Shown one piece after another: positions 12,369 through 25,199 of a stretch of DNA of 60,000 nt. Within the stretch, counting starts at the first letter, position 1; each line of letters starts with the position of its first letter. Where the stretch lies: assembly GCA_949358305.1 (NCBI GenBank), contig OX442315.1, positions 19,186,427 to 19,246,426 on the forward strand. The letters run 5' to 3'. The notes below the pieces were generated by a model, which saw only the letters and a program-made list of their open reading frames with translations, was not told the DNA's origin and ran no database searches. The DNA is from Strigamia acuminata. Its lineage: Eukaryota; Arthropoda; Chilopoda; Geophilomorpha; Linotaeniidae. Both the position numbers and the translations under genes were made by a program.

Positions 12369-12777
12369 ATGAGTTCAAATTTTATAGACAGTATGTTACC
12401 TAAGTATCAGTCTGAATCAGGAGCCGTCGTGAATTATAGTCCACACCAGCCGAGGATGTATCCCTACGTGACTGTCCCCCATCAAACGAGCGTTTCATCG
12501 GCCACTTGTGTTCCCTATTGCTCCAATCCCGCCGAACTAGGCAAGTCATGTCGTTACTCCAACGAAAACAGTTCAGAAGCGGCAGCGGCTGCAGCCGCTG
12601 CGGCAGCCAATTACTCTATCAACCTGCAAAATTGCGCGGCCTCGGCCACCAGCATGGTGTCCCCCTCGCAATTCTACCACCACGCCGGAGCCGAGGCTAA
12701 CTCGTTGAACTCATGCTCCCAACCGGTTAACAACCCGGCACCGGACATACCTCGCTACCCGTGGATGTCCATCACAG
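12369..12777 (+). CDS. abd-A: abd-A exon 1: N-terminal region with YPWM hexapeptide
   Basis: This exon encodes residues 1-136 and the first base of codon 137. The start is the first ATG after an in-frame TAG at 12342-12344 and has an A-rich context (TAAAATG). The N-terminus MSSNFIDSMLPKYQ and the MYPYV at residues 30-34 resemble conserved blocks in insect abd-A N-termini. GKSCRYS lies at 58-64, an uninterrupted run of ten alanines at 71-80, an SQFYHHA block at 100-106 and a CSQP block at 116-119. The Exd-binding hexapeptide RYPWM is at 129-133. The exon ends ATC ACA G followed by the donor GTAAGA. If this donor is not used, the frame continues 21 codons beyond codon 136 to a stop at 12840-12842, giving a 157-residue protein without a homeodomain. 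Splicing to the homeobox exon keeps the frame. Confidence 0.96.
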
Positions 12778-13359
12778 GTAAGAACTTGATTCTTTCAACA
12801 ACTTTTAGCACTTCAAAACATTTTTCTCTAGAAATTACTTAACACGAGTTCACTTTTCGTCTGTGGCATGCACGTGTTTCACCTTTTCCTCCTCCCTCCC
12901 CTCCATACCCACCACCACACCACTTCAATACATTCTCTCCTCTCCTCTCCCATCTCCTCCCACCTCGTGGTCATCAGGCGCGAAACAACAACCGTAACGT
13001 TACGTTTCCAACCGCTCTGCGCGACAGTGACAACCGAAAGAGAGCAATCGTTCAAACTCGATTCGACCGTCTGACGAAATGTCATTCGGCCTGTTTAATG
13101 GAGCAAAGCAAAAAGTCGAGCGAACTAAGGGGGCAGGGCAACTCGCTGACACTGAGTCGAGTCGAGCTCGGCTCAATGCTATGGCACTTCTCAATGTTGG
13201 CTTCTCTGCGCCCCACAACGCTCATTAAATTAAGCGTAATCAATGAATAACTCGAAAGCGTAAGACGAGCGATGTAAATTTTGTTTTATCTTCCATGGCC
13301 GGTAATAAATTAAGCTCTCGCCTCCCGTGGCACGCGGATTGTTTGTAGGCCCATAGTGT

Positions 13360-13380
13360 GGATGAGGATGAGGATGAGGA
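13360..13380 (+). repeat. GGATGA tandem repeat
   Basis: Three copies of GGATGA in the intron; a (GGCTTC)3 run lies nearby at 13561-13578. Confidence 0.7.
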
Positions 13381-13581
13381 CGGTAGCGTGGCAAGTTTAA
13401 TGTTGACACGCGTTGCTAACAGTGCATAAAGAAATTATCATGGCGAATATATTTCTATGGGAAATTGTAGAGTGGAAAAACAGAACGGAGGTGTATTACT
13501 GGGCTTGCTTGGAAATGTGATTCCGCACTGAGAACAAGACACGTGGTTTGTGTGGCACATGGCTTCGGCTTCGGCTTCCCT

Positions 13582-13881
13582 CCATAAAAGTTGGGCTAGA
13601 AAAACGATAGGATAAAATGGGCTGAACTCTGTTCGGGGGGTGAATTCCCCTTCTCTCCCTCACACATTAATGCTCTATCCTTCCCTAATGTCGAATGACA
13701 TCATCGAGCAGCACGTGCACTAGTCTAAGCATGGGTTTATTCCATTTGACAACGTGCTGCTGGCACAAGTTTGCCATCTCTGAACGCTTTATGACGCGCA
13801 TAAAAAGAGAAAGAATGCTCGTTATTGTCCATAAAGCGACTCCTCAGTAATTACCTTCGTCTGATATTTAACATCCATAAA
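13582..13881. promoter_or_regulatory. cluster of Abd-B/Caudal-type sites near the start of the intron
   Basis: CCATAAA occurs at 13582-13588, 13829-13835 and 13875-13881, with TTTATG at 13788-13793 and GCATAAA at 13798-13804. TTTATGG and its complement CCATAAA are typical of Abd-B and Caudal binding. Five such sites in 300 bp, about 0.8 kb after exon 1 and in a balanced-composition island, suggest an intronic enhancer. Binding is inferred. Confidence 0.3.
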
Positions 13882-16379
13882 AATTGAGGAATACGTAATC
13901 GGTCATTGGCATAGAAGCGGTATAAAACCGTATGCACTTGGGATAAAACGCACAGAGCAGATGGGAGACTCAGACACTTCTCACCGTGCTCATGGCAAAC
14001 GCTGCGGGAAATGGGCCAAGCTGCTCGGCGTGGCCTGCATGCACGCTCGTAGTCGGACACGCGGTTTCATGAGTTAGTTTTTCGCCTTTTTTTACTGTGC
14101 ACTTTTCGAAGAAAAGGAAAAATGTGGATGGAAACGTGTTTTAAAAAAGTTTGGCCGAGTACAGGTACAGAAAAAGTAATAATCATTTTGTTTTGTGTCG
14201 TCAATGGATTAATTTAGATTGGGCGATGGCTATTGTTAAATTGTCATCAGATAAGGATTTGTAGGTTTACAACCGTGTAAGAGCACTCGGATGAATTAAA
14301 ATAATGTTTAAGGAAATTATTTTTATGACTTGATTACAACCTCATCATTAGTTTATGACCAAATCGTGTTGGATGATTGTTTATACAAACGTAAAAGGAG
14401 ACTATAAAGATTCATAACCGTCTGAAGAGTGTGAAGAAGATGTGAATTTGTGTTTGTTGTTTTGTTTTTTCATTTGATTAGTTAGTTTAATTTATTGATT
14501 TGTTTTGACGAGGAAATTGTATTTAAATTAGATTTTGCTTGTTTCTCAACTTTTAATGTCTCTTAGGAAACTTTTGTTTGGCATTTTGACAAGGAAGAAA
14601 TGGAAAAGTCTCAAAGATTTCGATTTTTAATAGAAATTTGATATTTTAGAGGAAGTTTTTATTTTGTTTTTTGATTTTTGTTGGAAGTTAGGATTTTTTT
14701 TTATCAAGGAAATAATTGAAACGATACTTAACCATCTGTAACCACATTTTTTTTTGGCATTAATTCAATTAGGCGTGTCCATTTTAAATATTTTTTCTCT
14801 GAATATTTTTTAAGATTCCATTACGAAGTAACAAGTAGGTCAATTAGGTTGAATTTCATTAAATTTTTTAATGTTCATACCATTAATGTACTCTACTGCA
14901 CCGGGATTCGTTTGATTTAACAGTGTAAATTTAAAGTCTAAAAAAAAAATACAACTTCGTTTGATTTATAAGGAAAAAGTGTCTAAGGCAATTGAGTCGT
15001 ATTGTGCTACCATCTAGTGTTAAACGGGTGAATAGAAGTTAAAAAGTTTGACTAGTTTCTAACCGCGGTTACTCATTTTGATCGCACGCGTGCACGTGTT
15101 GGGGATGTGGGTAACTGAAAGGGTGGGAGGGTGGTCCATTAAGGCCGCCCTTACACATTATGCCTCTCTACGCTTCTCTTGCAAACAGTCGGTTAATTAG
15201 CAACGGAAGTGATGTAGAGAAATTTTTTATTTATTAATTTGCTTTTCGAATTATTGTGTTTGCAAAAATCTCATTGGTTTGCTGCGATGGCGCCAAAGGA
15301 GTGGACGTAATGAGAGAGAAAAAAATTCAAAATATTTCGACGTCACACCCATAGCTGCATGACGTTCGCAGGAAGTGACGTGAACCATCCAACCACACAC
15401 TATAAACTGTCGGTTGCCATTTTGAAAAAGGCGGATCCACGTCTGCAGATCCCGCCCATTGCGGCGTGTTGGGGTTCCTGAATCTCATTAGCCGGCTATT
15501 TTCTTTCCTCCTCGTTCGTTTCTTGTCCTCTAGAGCTCTCGTAATGTAAAGGAAACATTTTTAAGAGAGAAAACAAGAATTTGTGCTATATTTGACATGT
15601 TTGAGGGGTAGTGGAATAAAGCAGTGTTAAATTATGGTACATTCAATTGCTTCAATGCAATGTAATGTAGGTAAGGTGAAGACAAATTGTTTGATCATTT
15701 TGTAGTAGTAATTTGAACGTTTCTGTGTTAAATTTATTAAAAATATAAATATAAATTTTCTACATACGTGTGTATGCATGTATGTTAGACAATTTTAATG
15801 CAAGTGAGGCAAAAGTATTGCGAGGTGGAAAGAAACTGTGATGTGTTCTCTCGAGTGAGGTACGGTTGTTGTATATGGTTTCCAAGCGCGTGAAATGGAC
15901 GCAGGTGGTAAGTTTCTGGAAATAAATTTTCTAGTTATTTAAGAAATGCCTGTCTCTAGGGTTTTCAAGAGTTTAATTTTATTTTTTTATATATTGTTAG
16001 TTTTTGTTGTAGTTTTATTTTTATGTTTTTTTATGTTTTTGCTAGGGAGGAAGATGTATAAATATAAATTGGCTGCTTCTGTAAGGAAGGAAATGTAGAT
16101 TATTTGTGTTTAATTAAAATAGATGTTATTTTTGGTTCGTGTATATAACTCTGTTTTTTTCCTTCGCTTGTTTTCCTCGTAATTTGGCGAATTTTGTTTT
16201 GTTTTGTAGAGCGATGTTGTGTATTGTAAATGTTTGATCGATTTTATGTTGTTGGTTTATGTTTGTTTTTTATTAATAAATTTAACGAAACGTTATGTTA
16301 GTAGGATGTAGCGTTTAAATGGAGCGAGAAATGTGATTTGTTTCTGCTCGAAACGAACGTAAAAAGAAAGGTGGCATCC

Positions 16380-16645
16380 GCCATTTTTGCCGCTTCGCTA
16401 TGAGCAGATAATCTTTGAAAATTTTGATGTGATGATGTTGTAATGCGTTGTAAAAGCCGTGTCTTAATAAGCTGAAGTCGCGATTAAAAGTTCGTCAGGG
16501 GAATCTCGTTTCTCCATGAAAATACCGTGTTATGATAATAAAGGCTCAGGTAAATAAGTCTCCTGATGCCAGCAGTTATCATCAGTCAACGGCTCGCAAA
16601 ATGGCCTCCACCGCTCGTTTCTCCTCCCAACATGGCTAGCATGGC
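16380..16645. promoter_or_regulatory. cluster of Pho/YY1-type GCCAT sites in the abd-A intron
   Basis: GCCATTTTTG begins at 16380, and three reverse-strand cores (ATGGC) lie at 16601-16605, 16632-16636 and 16641-16645. The first of these is in AAAATGGC, the extended form preferred by YY1/Pho. Three cores fall within 45 bp. The island is GC-richer than its surroundings. Pho sites anchor Polycomb response elements in Drosophila Hox genes; function here is inferred. Confidence 0.35.
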
Positions 16646-19600
16646 GGAGCTCGCAGCAAAGGTTTTGTTTTTACTCGCTCCGCTTAGGAAAAAACAAAGA
16701 AAATTTATCGCTCTACATTTCGCGACGGAATTGAAAAGCTAATCCAATCAATTAGACTTAATTAAATTGGCCTAAATGAAAAACGAGGAAAGATAGAAGG
16801 TTCGTGTGATGTGTGAGAGAAATCGGTCATGTATGTAGTTGGTGAAAAAGGGAAACAAAAAAAGATGAAATGGATGTGATGGGAGTGTAGAACAGTAGCC
16901 AGTCGTATATATAAATTTGCCCATGGCCACTGAAAGTAATGTGGGAAGCCACTTGGGAATAAGTTTTTGGTAACTTCCATTATTTTTCTAGATAGTGGCT
17001 CGTGATCACCCGCTAGAGAATTGGGGCGAAAAGCAAGCGCAACTTATCAATAAAGTCAGTCTTGATTACACTCCACCTAGATGCAAGATTTACCCATTAG
17101 AAAAACGACTCATTTGGGCATTTGTGTGAAAAATAAGTAAGAGTTAAAAGAGAGAAAAAAAGTTGGTATACGGGAACTTTTTCGTTCCTCTTTTTCTTTT
17201 TTTTTTGCCTCTGTTGAAATAAATCAACAACTTTTGATTACAACACGAAATTGAAAAATAAAAAAATCATTTTGGTATTTTTTTGTTGTTTGTTATTTTT
17301 CAACTTTAATTGAGGGACGGGGGCGTTTGGTTTAATTACGCGTAAGGTCAGTTAACGGTAATGGTGATGTAAAAATGGCCTTTAGCAAACGCTTTTCTAC
17401 GTTTCATGTATTTAGGGCAATGATTTTGATGGTTTCATTCATAAACCGGAGCTTGCTTCTGCCACATGTTCGCCACGTGGACCGACATAGTACGGTTTGT
17501 AGTAAAATGTGCGGGTAATCCCAGTGTCCCTTCGCTTGACTGCCAGTTGCCCCTCTTGTTCAACGTTATGGTGGTGCTAACAACTCCAGGGTATCAGCAA
17601 TAAACGTTTGATGGGCTATTTCCCTTTAATATTCCTGTAACATAGAGTCAACGCTAGTCTAGCCAAATTGGCATTTACTGAAAAGTTACGACGTTTATCA
17701 CGGCATTTTATCAAGTGGAAACTAAACTGCTACCATGGGGTGATCTTACCGTTTAGAGATCTATTTAGTGTGTGTGAGCGCCCGAATTATTCATTAATAA
17801 TTTTACCCAAGCTCTGTTTTAAGAAGGTGAAATTTTTACCCTCTCCGCTTTTATAGAGACTTGAATAAGTTTACGAGTCGGATTTATGAGGCAACAAACT
17901 TTTATTATATTAATGGTCTCGTGTTTTCGGGACTCGGATATGGATGTTTATTGCAGCAAACTCGAGTTTTAAATTAATAACGCGATTTTTTACTATACGG
18001 GGAGTTTTTTTTCCATTTTTTATTTGCAATACTTCCACGTAGCGAGTGATCAGTTGTATTTTAAACTCGTATCTACCTCTGCCATCTTCCAATCAAAGTT
18101 TGTGAGTGTGCAAGAAGCTTGTTAGACCTCTGCCTGTTTTCTCTCATTAGTTTTTATTTTATTTTGGGGAGGAGGCCCCTTATCTACGTCTTTGTCCCAA
18201 AAAATCGGAAGCATGCGACCTATAGCACTCGTAGGTAGGCATTTTTATCAAGTAGGATCTCATGCGCTGCTTGATTGTAAATTTTTCACACTGGCTCTCC
18301 CTTCACCTACCTGCCATGTCAAAGTTTTAGTTTATAGGACCCTGCATACAAATGTATCTTGTGAAGCCACTCGGGTGCAGCGTTTTAACACGAGGGGATG
18401 TGTAAGAGGGAAAAGAAGAAGAGAGGAGAAAAAAATGAGAAAATGTTGCCACGTGCTGCGAATGAATACTTAACATACATGTGGTCTGTTGGCCATCAAT
18501 CATGCGATTGATAAGCATAGATTTGTTTTGATTGGAATGAAATAAATGTTTCCGCTGCAGTGGGAATTACAAAACAGAAAATTGTTGCTTGTGTTATTTA
18601 TTTGTAAGGTTAAAGCTTGTGTAAATCTCGATTATGCTACCGTATATACTTATTTAAATTACATGAATTATTATGATGTGGATGAAAGAATATCACTCAC
18701 CGTCCTGTGTCCAGCTGCTTATTTTGCCTTCACGCGTGACTGATGTAGATGACGTTTAGGAAAGCAGAACACACGTGGAGACGCTTTTTCCTTTCTTATA
18801 CATATTCTTTTTTTTCCTTCCTCGAAGCAAAATTTTCCTCCTGTATAATCCATATACATTTTTTAAAATGCGATATCCGGAAGGGAGAAAAAAAGAAGAG
18901 AAATTGTTACGCACTGGTGTGTGCAGTTGAAGGTAAACAGAGAATAGTGAAAGTGCAGAGGGAGAAGAAGGGAAAGTGTGGGTTGAAGTGAAGGGTGTGT
19001 AATTACGCAAGTGTTAGCAAATTTTTATTTTGTAATGCTTTCGCTTGTTTTCTCTCTTCTTTTGTCTTGGCTGCAATTGAAAGAGGGTTTCCCCTGATAA
19101 TTTTATGGTGTCAATTGGCCATGCCCGTGGCAAGAAGTCACCTCAGTCTTATTACAAGAGCAAGCCACAGGATCGCTTGGAAGAAAGTCGTCTAAGGCTC
19201 TCCCGCAGGACAAACTGCCCACCCCGTGCATTTTACAACCCGACTCAATGGCTGTGCTTGTAAAATAAATCCTTGCCTACACTCTCCCTCGTCTCACCTC
19301 TTGCACTCCCTCGTCACTTTTCAACACCTATTGTCTCTCCAGCCTACGACCAAGGACGACTGTTAATGCGTTACGTCACACTAACGAGGAAGGAAAGACT
19401 TGAGCGTTATTGCTACAAGGATTTCTTCTTGCTTCCTGTAATTTTTCTGTCAAAAGTCTACTGACAAAAGCAATATTTCTTTTTATTTCCTTTTTATTTC
19501 TTCATTTAGTGCTCTCTAATTGATTTAGATGACATGTTTGACAATTTAAGGCTAGCCTTTTTTTTTCTTTTTTTTCTTTTTGTTTTGTTTATTTAATTTA

Positions 19601-19948
19601 CTTCATTTTAGAATTAAGGAAACATGAACTTGTCAGTAAATATTATTTTTGATGGTCAAGGAAAACATGCGTATTGTTAAGCGTGGTTCCTTATTAGTTT
19701 TGTCAGTAGCGATTTAAGCAATCGTTTATGATGTTTACAATAAATTTTTAAAAAAAAATATATGTGTATATAGTGGGGGGTTTTGGAGTTTCCCCATCGC
19801 CATTTTCCTGTTGAAAGGTTAGCCATCCTGATTACGGTTTAATTGTAGCGTTGATGGATTGGTCCGAAATATAATTTTTTAATCATCTCCGATAATTATT
19901 GTTCAAAGTGGTTAATAAATAACATCACGGGGAGCAACTGAAATGTAA

Positions 19949-19967
19949 TTTTTTTTTTTTTTTTTTT
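19949..19967 (+). repeat. poly-T tract
   Basis: Uninterrupted run of 19 T. Confidence 0.85.
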
Positions 19968-20784
19968 AAAAAGGTTAGTTTATTTAGTCACACGTGTCAC
20001 GTATGTTATTGCCCCTGCATTGGATTAAAGGCGAAATTCGCTCGATTATGAAGTGTTAATTTAAGGAAAATTAGAGTCGATTTAATAGTAAAAGGGCCAT
20101 TCGTATGACTGAATTCAGTTGGTTTTAGTTGGTGGAATTTTTCTAAAAGAGAGAGAGAGATGGTGACAATGTAATTTCTAGCACTTAATTGAACCTTCTT
20201 GATGTCTCAGTCTTATAGGTGTAGAGGGACTGATGGTCTTGATGATATAGAGAGAAAAAAGAAAGAATAAAAATGATTTTTACTAGTTGGTGAGGTGAGG
20301 GAAAAAAGAAAGATTGGACTTCGTGACGGTATTGCATCTGAAATTGGCAGCTTGGAGTTTCCTCTGAGTTTTATGATTGTACCACCACCCAAGAGGCCAT
20401 GGACTTCTCCCCAATCAGGAGGAGAACTCACACCGACTGGAATGGCAAGACCCAGCGTGAGTTGAATCGTCCGCAGGATTGGATGAAGAGAAGACGGCCT
20501 TGGTGTGCTAGCTTTGTCAAAACCAATTACCCCCATGGTCAACTGACGCCACAGTAATTAGCTTGAATCCACCAGTCTTTTTCCCTTGTGACGAGACAAT
20601 TTTTACCTTTTTTTCTCTTTTTTTTAAGCTGTTATTACCTTTTATTTTTGAAAGGAATAACGTTGGTGGGTTTTTTATTTTTACAAAAAAAATTGCAATT
20701 TTTCCGAATGGACTGAGAGAAATTGCGTAAGCGAGGAACAATTTTTTGCTGGCTTGGGAAAAGAAAAAAAAGAGTGAGAATGAT

Positions 20785-20797
20785 ATTTATGCAAATG
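20785..20797 (+). promoter_or_regulatory. octamer-containing 13-mer, first copy
   Basis: ATTTATGCAAATG, identical to 22547-22559. It contains the POU octamer ATGCAAAT and is followed by ACGTGCATATAG. Confidence 0.25.
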
Positions 20798-22544
20798 ACG
20801 TGCATATAGAGATACATTTTATCATGCAGTTACATAAAAAAATAGGGTATACTGAATATAGAATATTTTTAAAAATGAAAGATGAAGAAGAAATTGTTAA
20901 GAATTCTTTGCGGAATTGCCGTGTTGATGTGAGGAAAAAGTTGTTCAATTTTAAGCTCTTTAGAGCGCTATATATAGATTTGTTTGAGAATGTTGATAGG
21001 CGTCATCTCTCTTTAGCTAAACGAGGTATGAAGAATGGGTGCAGCCAGGAGAGGTCCCAAAGGGCTGAAAGCAATCGATAAGACAAAAGATCAATAAATA
21101 TGAGCGTTGCAATATTCTGTATACATAGCAGCTTGGGCTTGACGAGATCACGAATAGCTGAGGCTTGAAAACAAACTTAGTTGGACTGTAAATGTGGCCT
21201 GTTCGAGTGCAGCCTCGGCCATTTTTTTTCTTTTCTTTGCCTACATGTACTGTTATCTGAGATATGTAGCCGGGTTGCATCTGCTCTCTGGAGAATAGCC
21301 AGAAACGGGAGCAGAAAGACAAAACAAGCAAACATCTTTTGACTCTGACCCTCCAATGAGACGGAAAGTTGCATTTATTATAGCATTTTAGATGAGATAA
21401 GATAAACAAAAAGGGTTGTACTTTGCTTAATTCACTAGATGAAATTGGCTAGTTTTATGATTTAATTTTTTTCTTAAATAAACTTTAATTTAGCTAAATT
21501 TGAAGGCTGGAAGAAAGAATATTGACTTTTATTGTGTTTTCCTTTCATTTTCTAAATATAGTTTGTTAATTTTTTTTTTGTCAACATTAAAAGTCGATAA
21601 ATTGATTTTCGCTGGTGTAAATGAACTTGCGATTTAAAAGTTAAGGGGTTGTTATCATAATTTCCGAGCTTATTTTGAAGTATAATGCGTATGGTAATAG
21701 ATGTTTGGCGCAGTTGCTCACTTTATTTCGTAGCACATATTCACCTAGGGCAAAGCACGGTTTTTATTAGATTTCTCTTTAGTTTTAACCGCCCCGTATT
21801 ATATTAGTTGTAGCTTTTTTTTTTCTTTTTTTTTTCTTTTTGGTGAGCAAGTTTGCTTTATTCGTTCTTTCGCACCTCATTTTCTTCGCATTGTGATCAC
21901 AGAAGCGGAAATACAGCAAGGGCGACATGAATTACTTAAAAGTTAAACAACTTGTGAATTTTAATACGTAAACTGTATTAACGACGAAAAAAAAAGTTGC
22001 AAGGAAACTTTTTTGTTCCGTTTTGCCGACGCAAGTATACGCAGTGGCGGGAACTGTATTAAAGAAGAATAAAATTTAAATTATGTCATGTAAACGGTTT
22101 TAGTGGTTTTTAAATTACATATTCAACTTGTGAATATTCTTATGTAAAATATGTGTCGTAAATAGCAGTACGGGCCGTTGAAATGTAAATTTATAAGTGC
22201 CATTTTTAAAAGAAGGAGGAAGGAAGGAAGGAAAAAAAAAACGAAGCAAGTTTGCCATTTATAGTGCACGCGTGAGTGGCTCGAGGGCCAAGTGTCTAGC
22301 ATGGGTTGACCAATTTAGCAAAGCACATCAATGCGCAATACAAGTTGGAAAATTGGATCATTAAATTAGTCAGTATGGCTCGGTGTAATGTTATATGGCC
22401 AGTTTATTAGGCAGCGCGTAGTGTAAATGGAGACCGCAAGAACAAGTCATTGACCAGCAGCGTTTGTCAAGAGCATTTGTAAGAATGAATTGGAAGGCTG
22501 CATGCACATTTTGATTTTTCGGATGATCCGATAAGTGAAGCTTG

Positions 22545-22560
22545 TGATTTATGCAAATGG
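22545..22560 (+). promoter_or_regulatory. overlapping Exd/Hox and POU octamer sites
   Basis: TGATTTATGCAAATGG contains TGATTTAT, an Exd with posterior-Hox composite site, overlapping a perfect octamer ATGCAAAT. It lies in a balanced-composition island of the abd-A intron (22.2-22.9 kb). The 13-mer ATTTATGCAAATG in it also occurs at 20785-20797. Confidence 0.3.
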
Positions 22561-25154
22561 CAAGTAGTTTTGTTCCTTTGATTTGATGGTGGAGTTCGTC
22601 TCGGTCTTCCATTAAGAGAATATTAGCTTCGTTTTGGGTCCAGCGAGACCGCTTTTCTCATCCATGCTGGCAACTGAATCCCAGAGAGTTTGCTCTTAAA
22701 CACTTTTCATGAGTACCGACGGAGAAATTAAGCCGGTTAAACTCGTAGAAAATCTGGCTTCTAAGTACGTTGTTAGTGTCAGAAACTGCCACATTAGTTG
22801 AACGTTATTTTGCATCAACAGCCCGAGTAACTACATCAACATGCGAAATGCATCTCTACTTGGAATGATGTTGGCTTGTCAATTAAAAGTCATCCAGGAC
22901 TAATTTAAAAGCAAAAAGAAAAAAAGAAAAAAATTCTAGGCCAATGATTTGTACATTTCTGGCATTTTTTCTGTCGACTCGTACCAATATTTTATGAGTG
23001 CGGAAAATGACAGTGGCTATTTACGATGATAATTAATCTTGATATACGGGCTTTTCGTGAACAGGTGGGATCACGTTCTCCCTGAACCCATTTTTTGATG
23101 CTTTCTGGTTTCCATTTGACAGACATACGACTGACTTGACAGTATTAATGTGACTGGATGGGGCTCTGTAAATCTAGACTTGAGCAAAGGACTTCCTCGA
23201 GGACTTAGATTGTGCCGATTGATTAGATTAATAAGCATTTAGAAAGATGTAATGTTTTGAAGGTTAAATAATTATTTAATTAAAGCATTAGGCACGGTTT
23301 ATAATTTATATCTTAAAGAGGAAATGCGCTTTTTATTTCTGATCTATTCAAATCTGGTGGGGAAAGAAAATTTGGAAATTAAATTTGTTGTTTAAAGCAG
23401 TTTCAAGTTGGAAGCATTTTTCCAATTTATTTTATTTTTTCTGTAGGCAACTTTCTTTTTTTTTCTTTTCTTTTTTCTTCTTCTTTCTTTGTAGTACTGT
23501 ATGAGTTTCCCTGATGGGTTGTTACATAGATTTGGATTCAGCAGCTTTGTACGAGCCAACGAATTTAAAAGTTGACTCGTATGAGAGGGGCGACTAAACA
23601 TGTGAGGTGTCTGTGGAAGTTTCCAGTAAATTGAAGCTCAGTTCAATATTGTTTTCTCGCTTCTTGCAAGCTGTAGTTGCTGGAGGGAGAGTGCAAAACA
23701 GATAGTAAAGCAGGACAAAAGCTATTATACGTTTCTATATAGATATAAGGAATGGTAGGAAATGGAATCTGAGCTGATTTCCTTTTTCAACCAATGTAAA
23801 AGTGAATTTTCATAAGTCACTCGAGGAGTTTTATCTTTTTCTGACAGAGTTGAAATTTTCGGTGTATACCTATTTCAGCATTGTAGAATATAATAGCATG
23901 TGCATGTTCGCTAAGGCATTTGTGAGCATTCAATTCCCCTGTTTTACCATGCGTACACGCTGCAAGAGATAATGTATACTAAGGCTTACAGAACACGCGT
24001 TGCCATTGTATACAAGCAATGAGATAAAAAGAAGAAAAAAAACGTTTTTTTTTTTTATAAATAAATATAAAAATAGGTGCTTGTGAAATCATGTAATACA
24101 CACTTATAAATAGGAAATATATAATATAAAGCGAGGCAGTTAAATGCACAAAGTTTCCTTTGTCGATGTTACTTTTGAATAGATTTGAAGTTGGAATTTT
24201 TGTATAATATGAAAGAAGTTAGTAGGTTATTTGCTGGGTTTAACAGAATGAATGTGACACTGGGGCAGATATAATGAGAAAGAAATGTTTTCATGATCTA
24301 ATCAGATAGGCGGGTCAGGTTGTAGCCCAACATATATTGCACCGCCTTCTGATGAATTTAGGAGTGAAACACTGTTAGAAATGCTTCTTCTCTCTGTTGG
24401 ATTTCAGAGTGTGCCACCTTTGGTCGTAAATTGCATCAGGGTGCATGTCCAGTGCGGTCGAATGAAATGAGAGTTCCTTGCAAGTTGAGAGTTAAGACAG
24501 CTGAGAGGCTTCATTGGATTTATGAAGCTGCCTTCATTGCACTCTCCACGAAACGACCTCCAGTACTTGGTGGAAAAATTTGCTACAAATCAAAGTGCAT
24601 TATGAAACTTTTGTCTATTCTTCTCACCAAGCATGTTATGGGGAAAAAAGAAGTATATACGCGCATTGGAGAGAACACAAAGACGAGACATTTACTGCAC
24701 GCCATTACTAAAAGTGATTCTTAGAATAAAGTGTAGATGTGCACGGTATATATACAATATATATGTAATGCAAAGAACAAGAAAGAGAAAAAAATAACTT
24801 TAGTTGGCTACGTTCAATTTTTTTATTCTTTTTTTTTTGGTGCAGTGGTATAGTATTTATATGTTTTTTTTTTGTTCAAGCGATGAATTGCGCAGAAAGA
24901 CTAGTAGACTTTTGTGTTTGTGCACTACGTATTAAATATTTCACTGTTGTTTGTGCACAATATGGCTTTGAAAACGTGATTTAAATGGCGTAATAAATTA
25001 TAATTATTGTCTGTAGGGTAGAAATATTGTATATGCTTTCCTGTATTGAGCGAACAAGTTGATATAACTCAAGTGAATAGTCAGTGGATCAGCTAAAAAG
25101 ATTTTCTGGTCTCGTGTTCGTGGCAATGACAGTATTAAATTCAAGTAACGCAGT

Positions 25155-25199
25155 AAAAATAAATAAATAAATAAATAAATAATAAAAATATAAAAAAAC
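25155..25199 (+). repeat. AAAT tetranucleotide repeat
   Basis: About seven AAAT units followed by A-rich sequence. Confidence 0.85.

Noticed and set aside
20847-20857. GTATACTGAAT, an 11-base match to part of miR-iab-4-5p
   Set aside because: No complementary arm is visible on either side, so no hairpin; it lies in the abd-A intron, not on the Abd-B side. Probably chance in AT-rich DNA.
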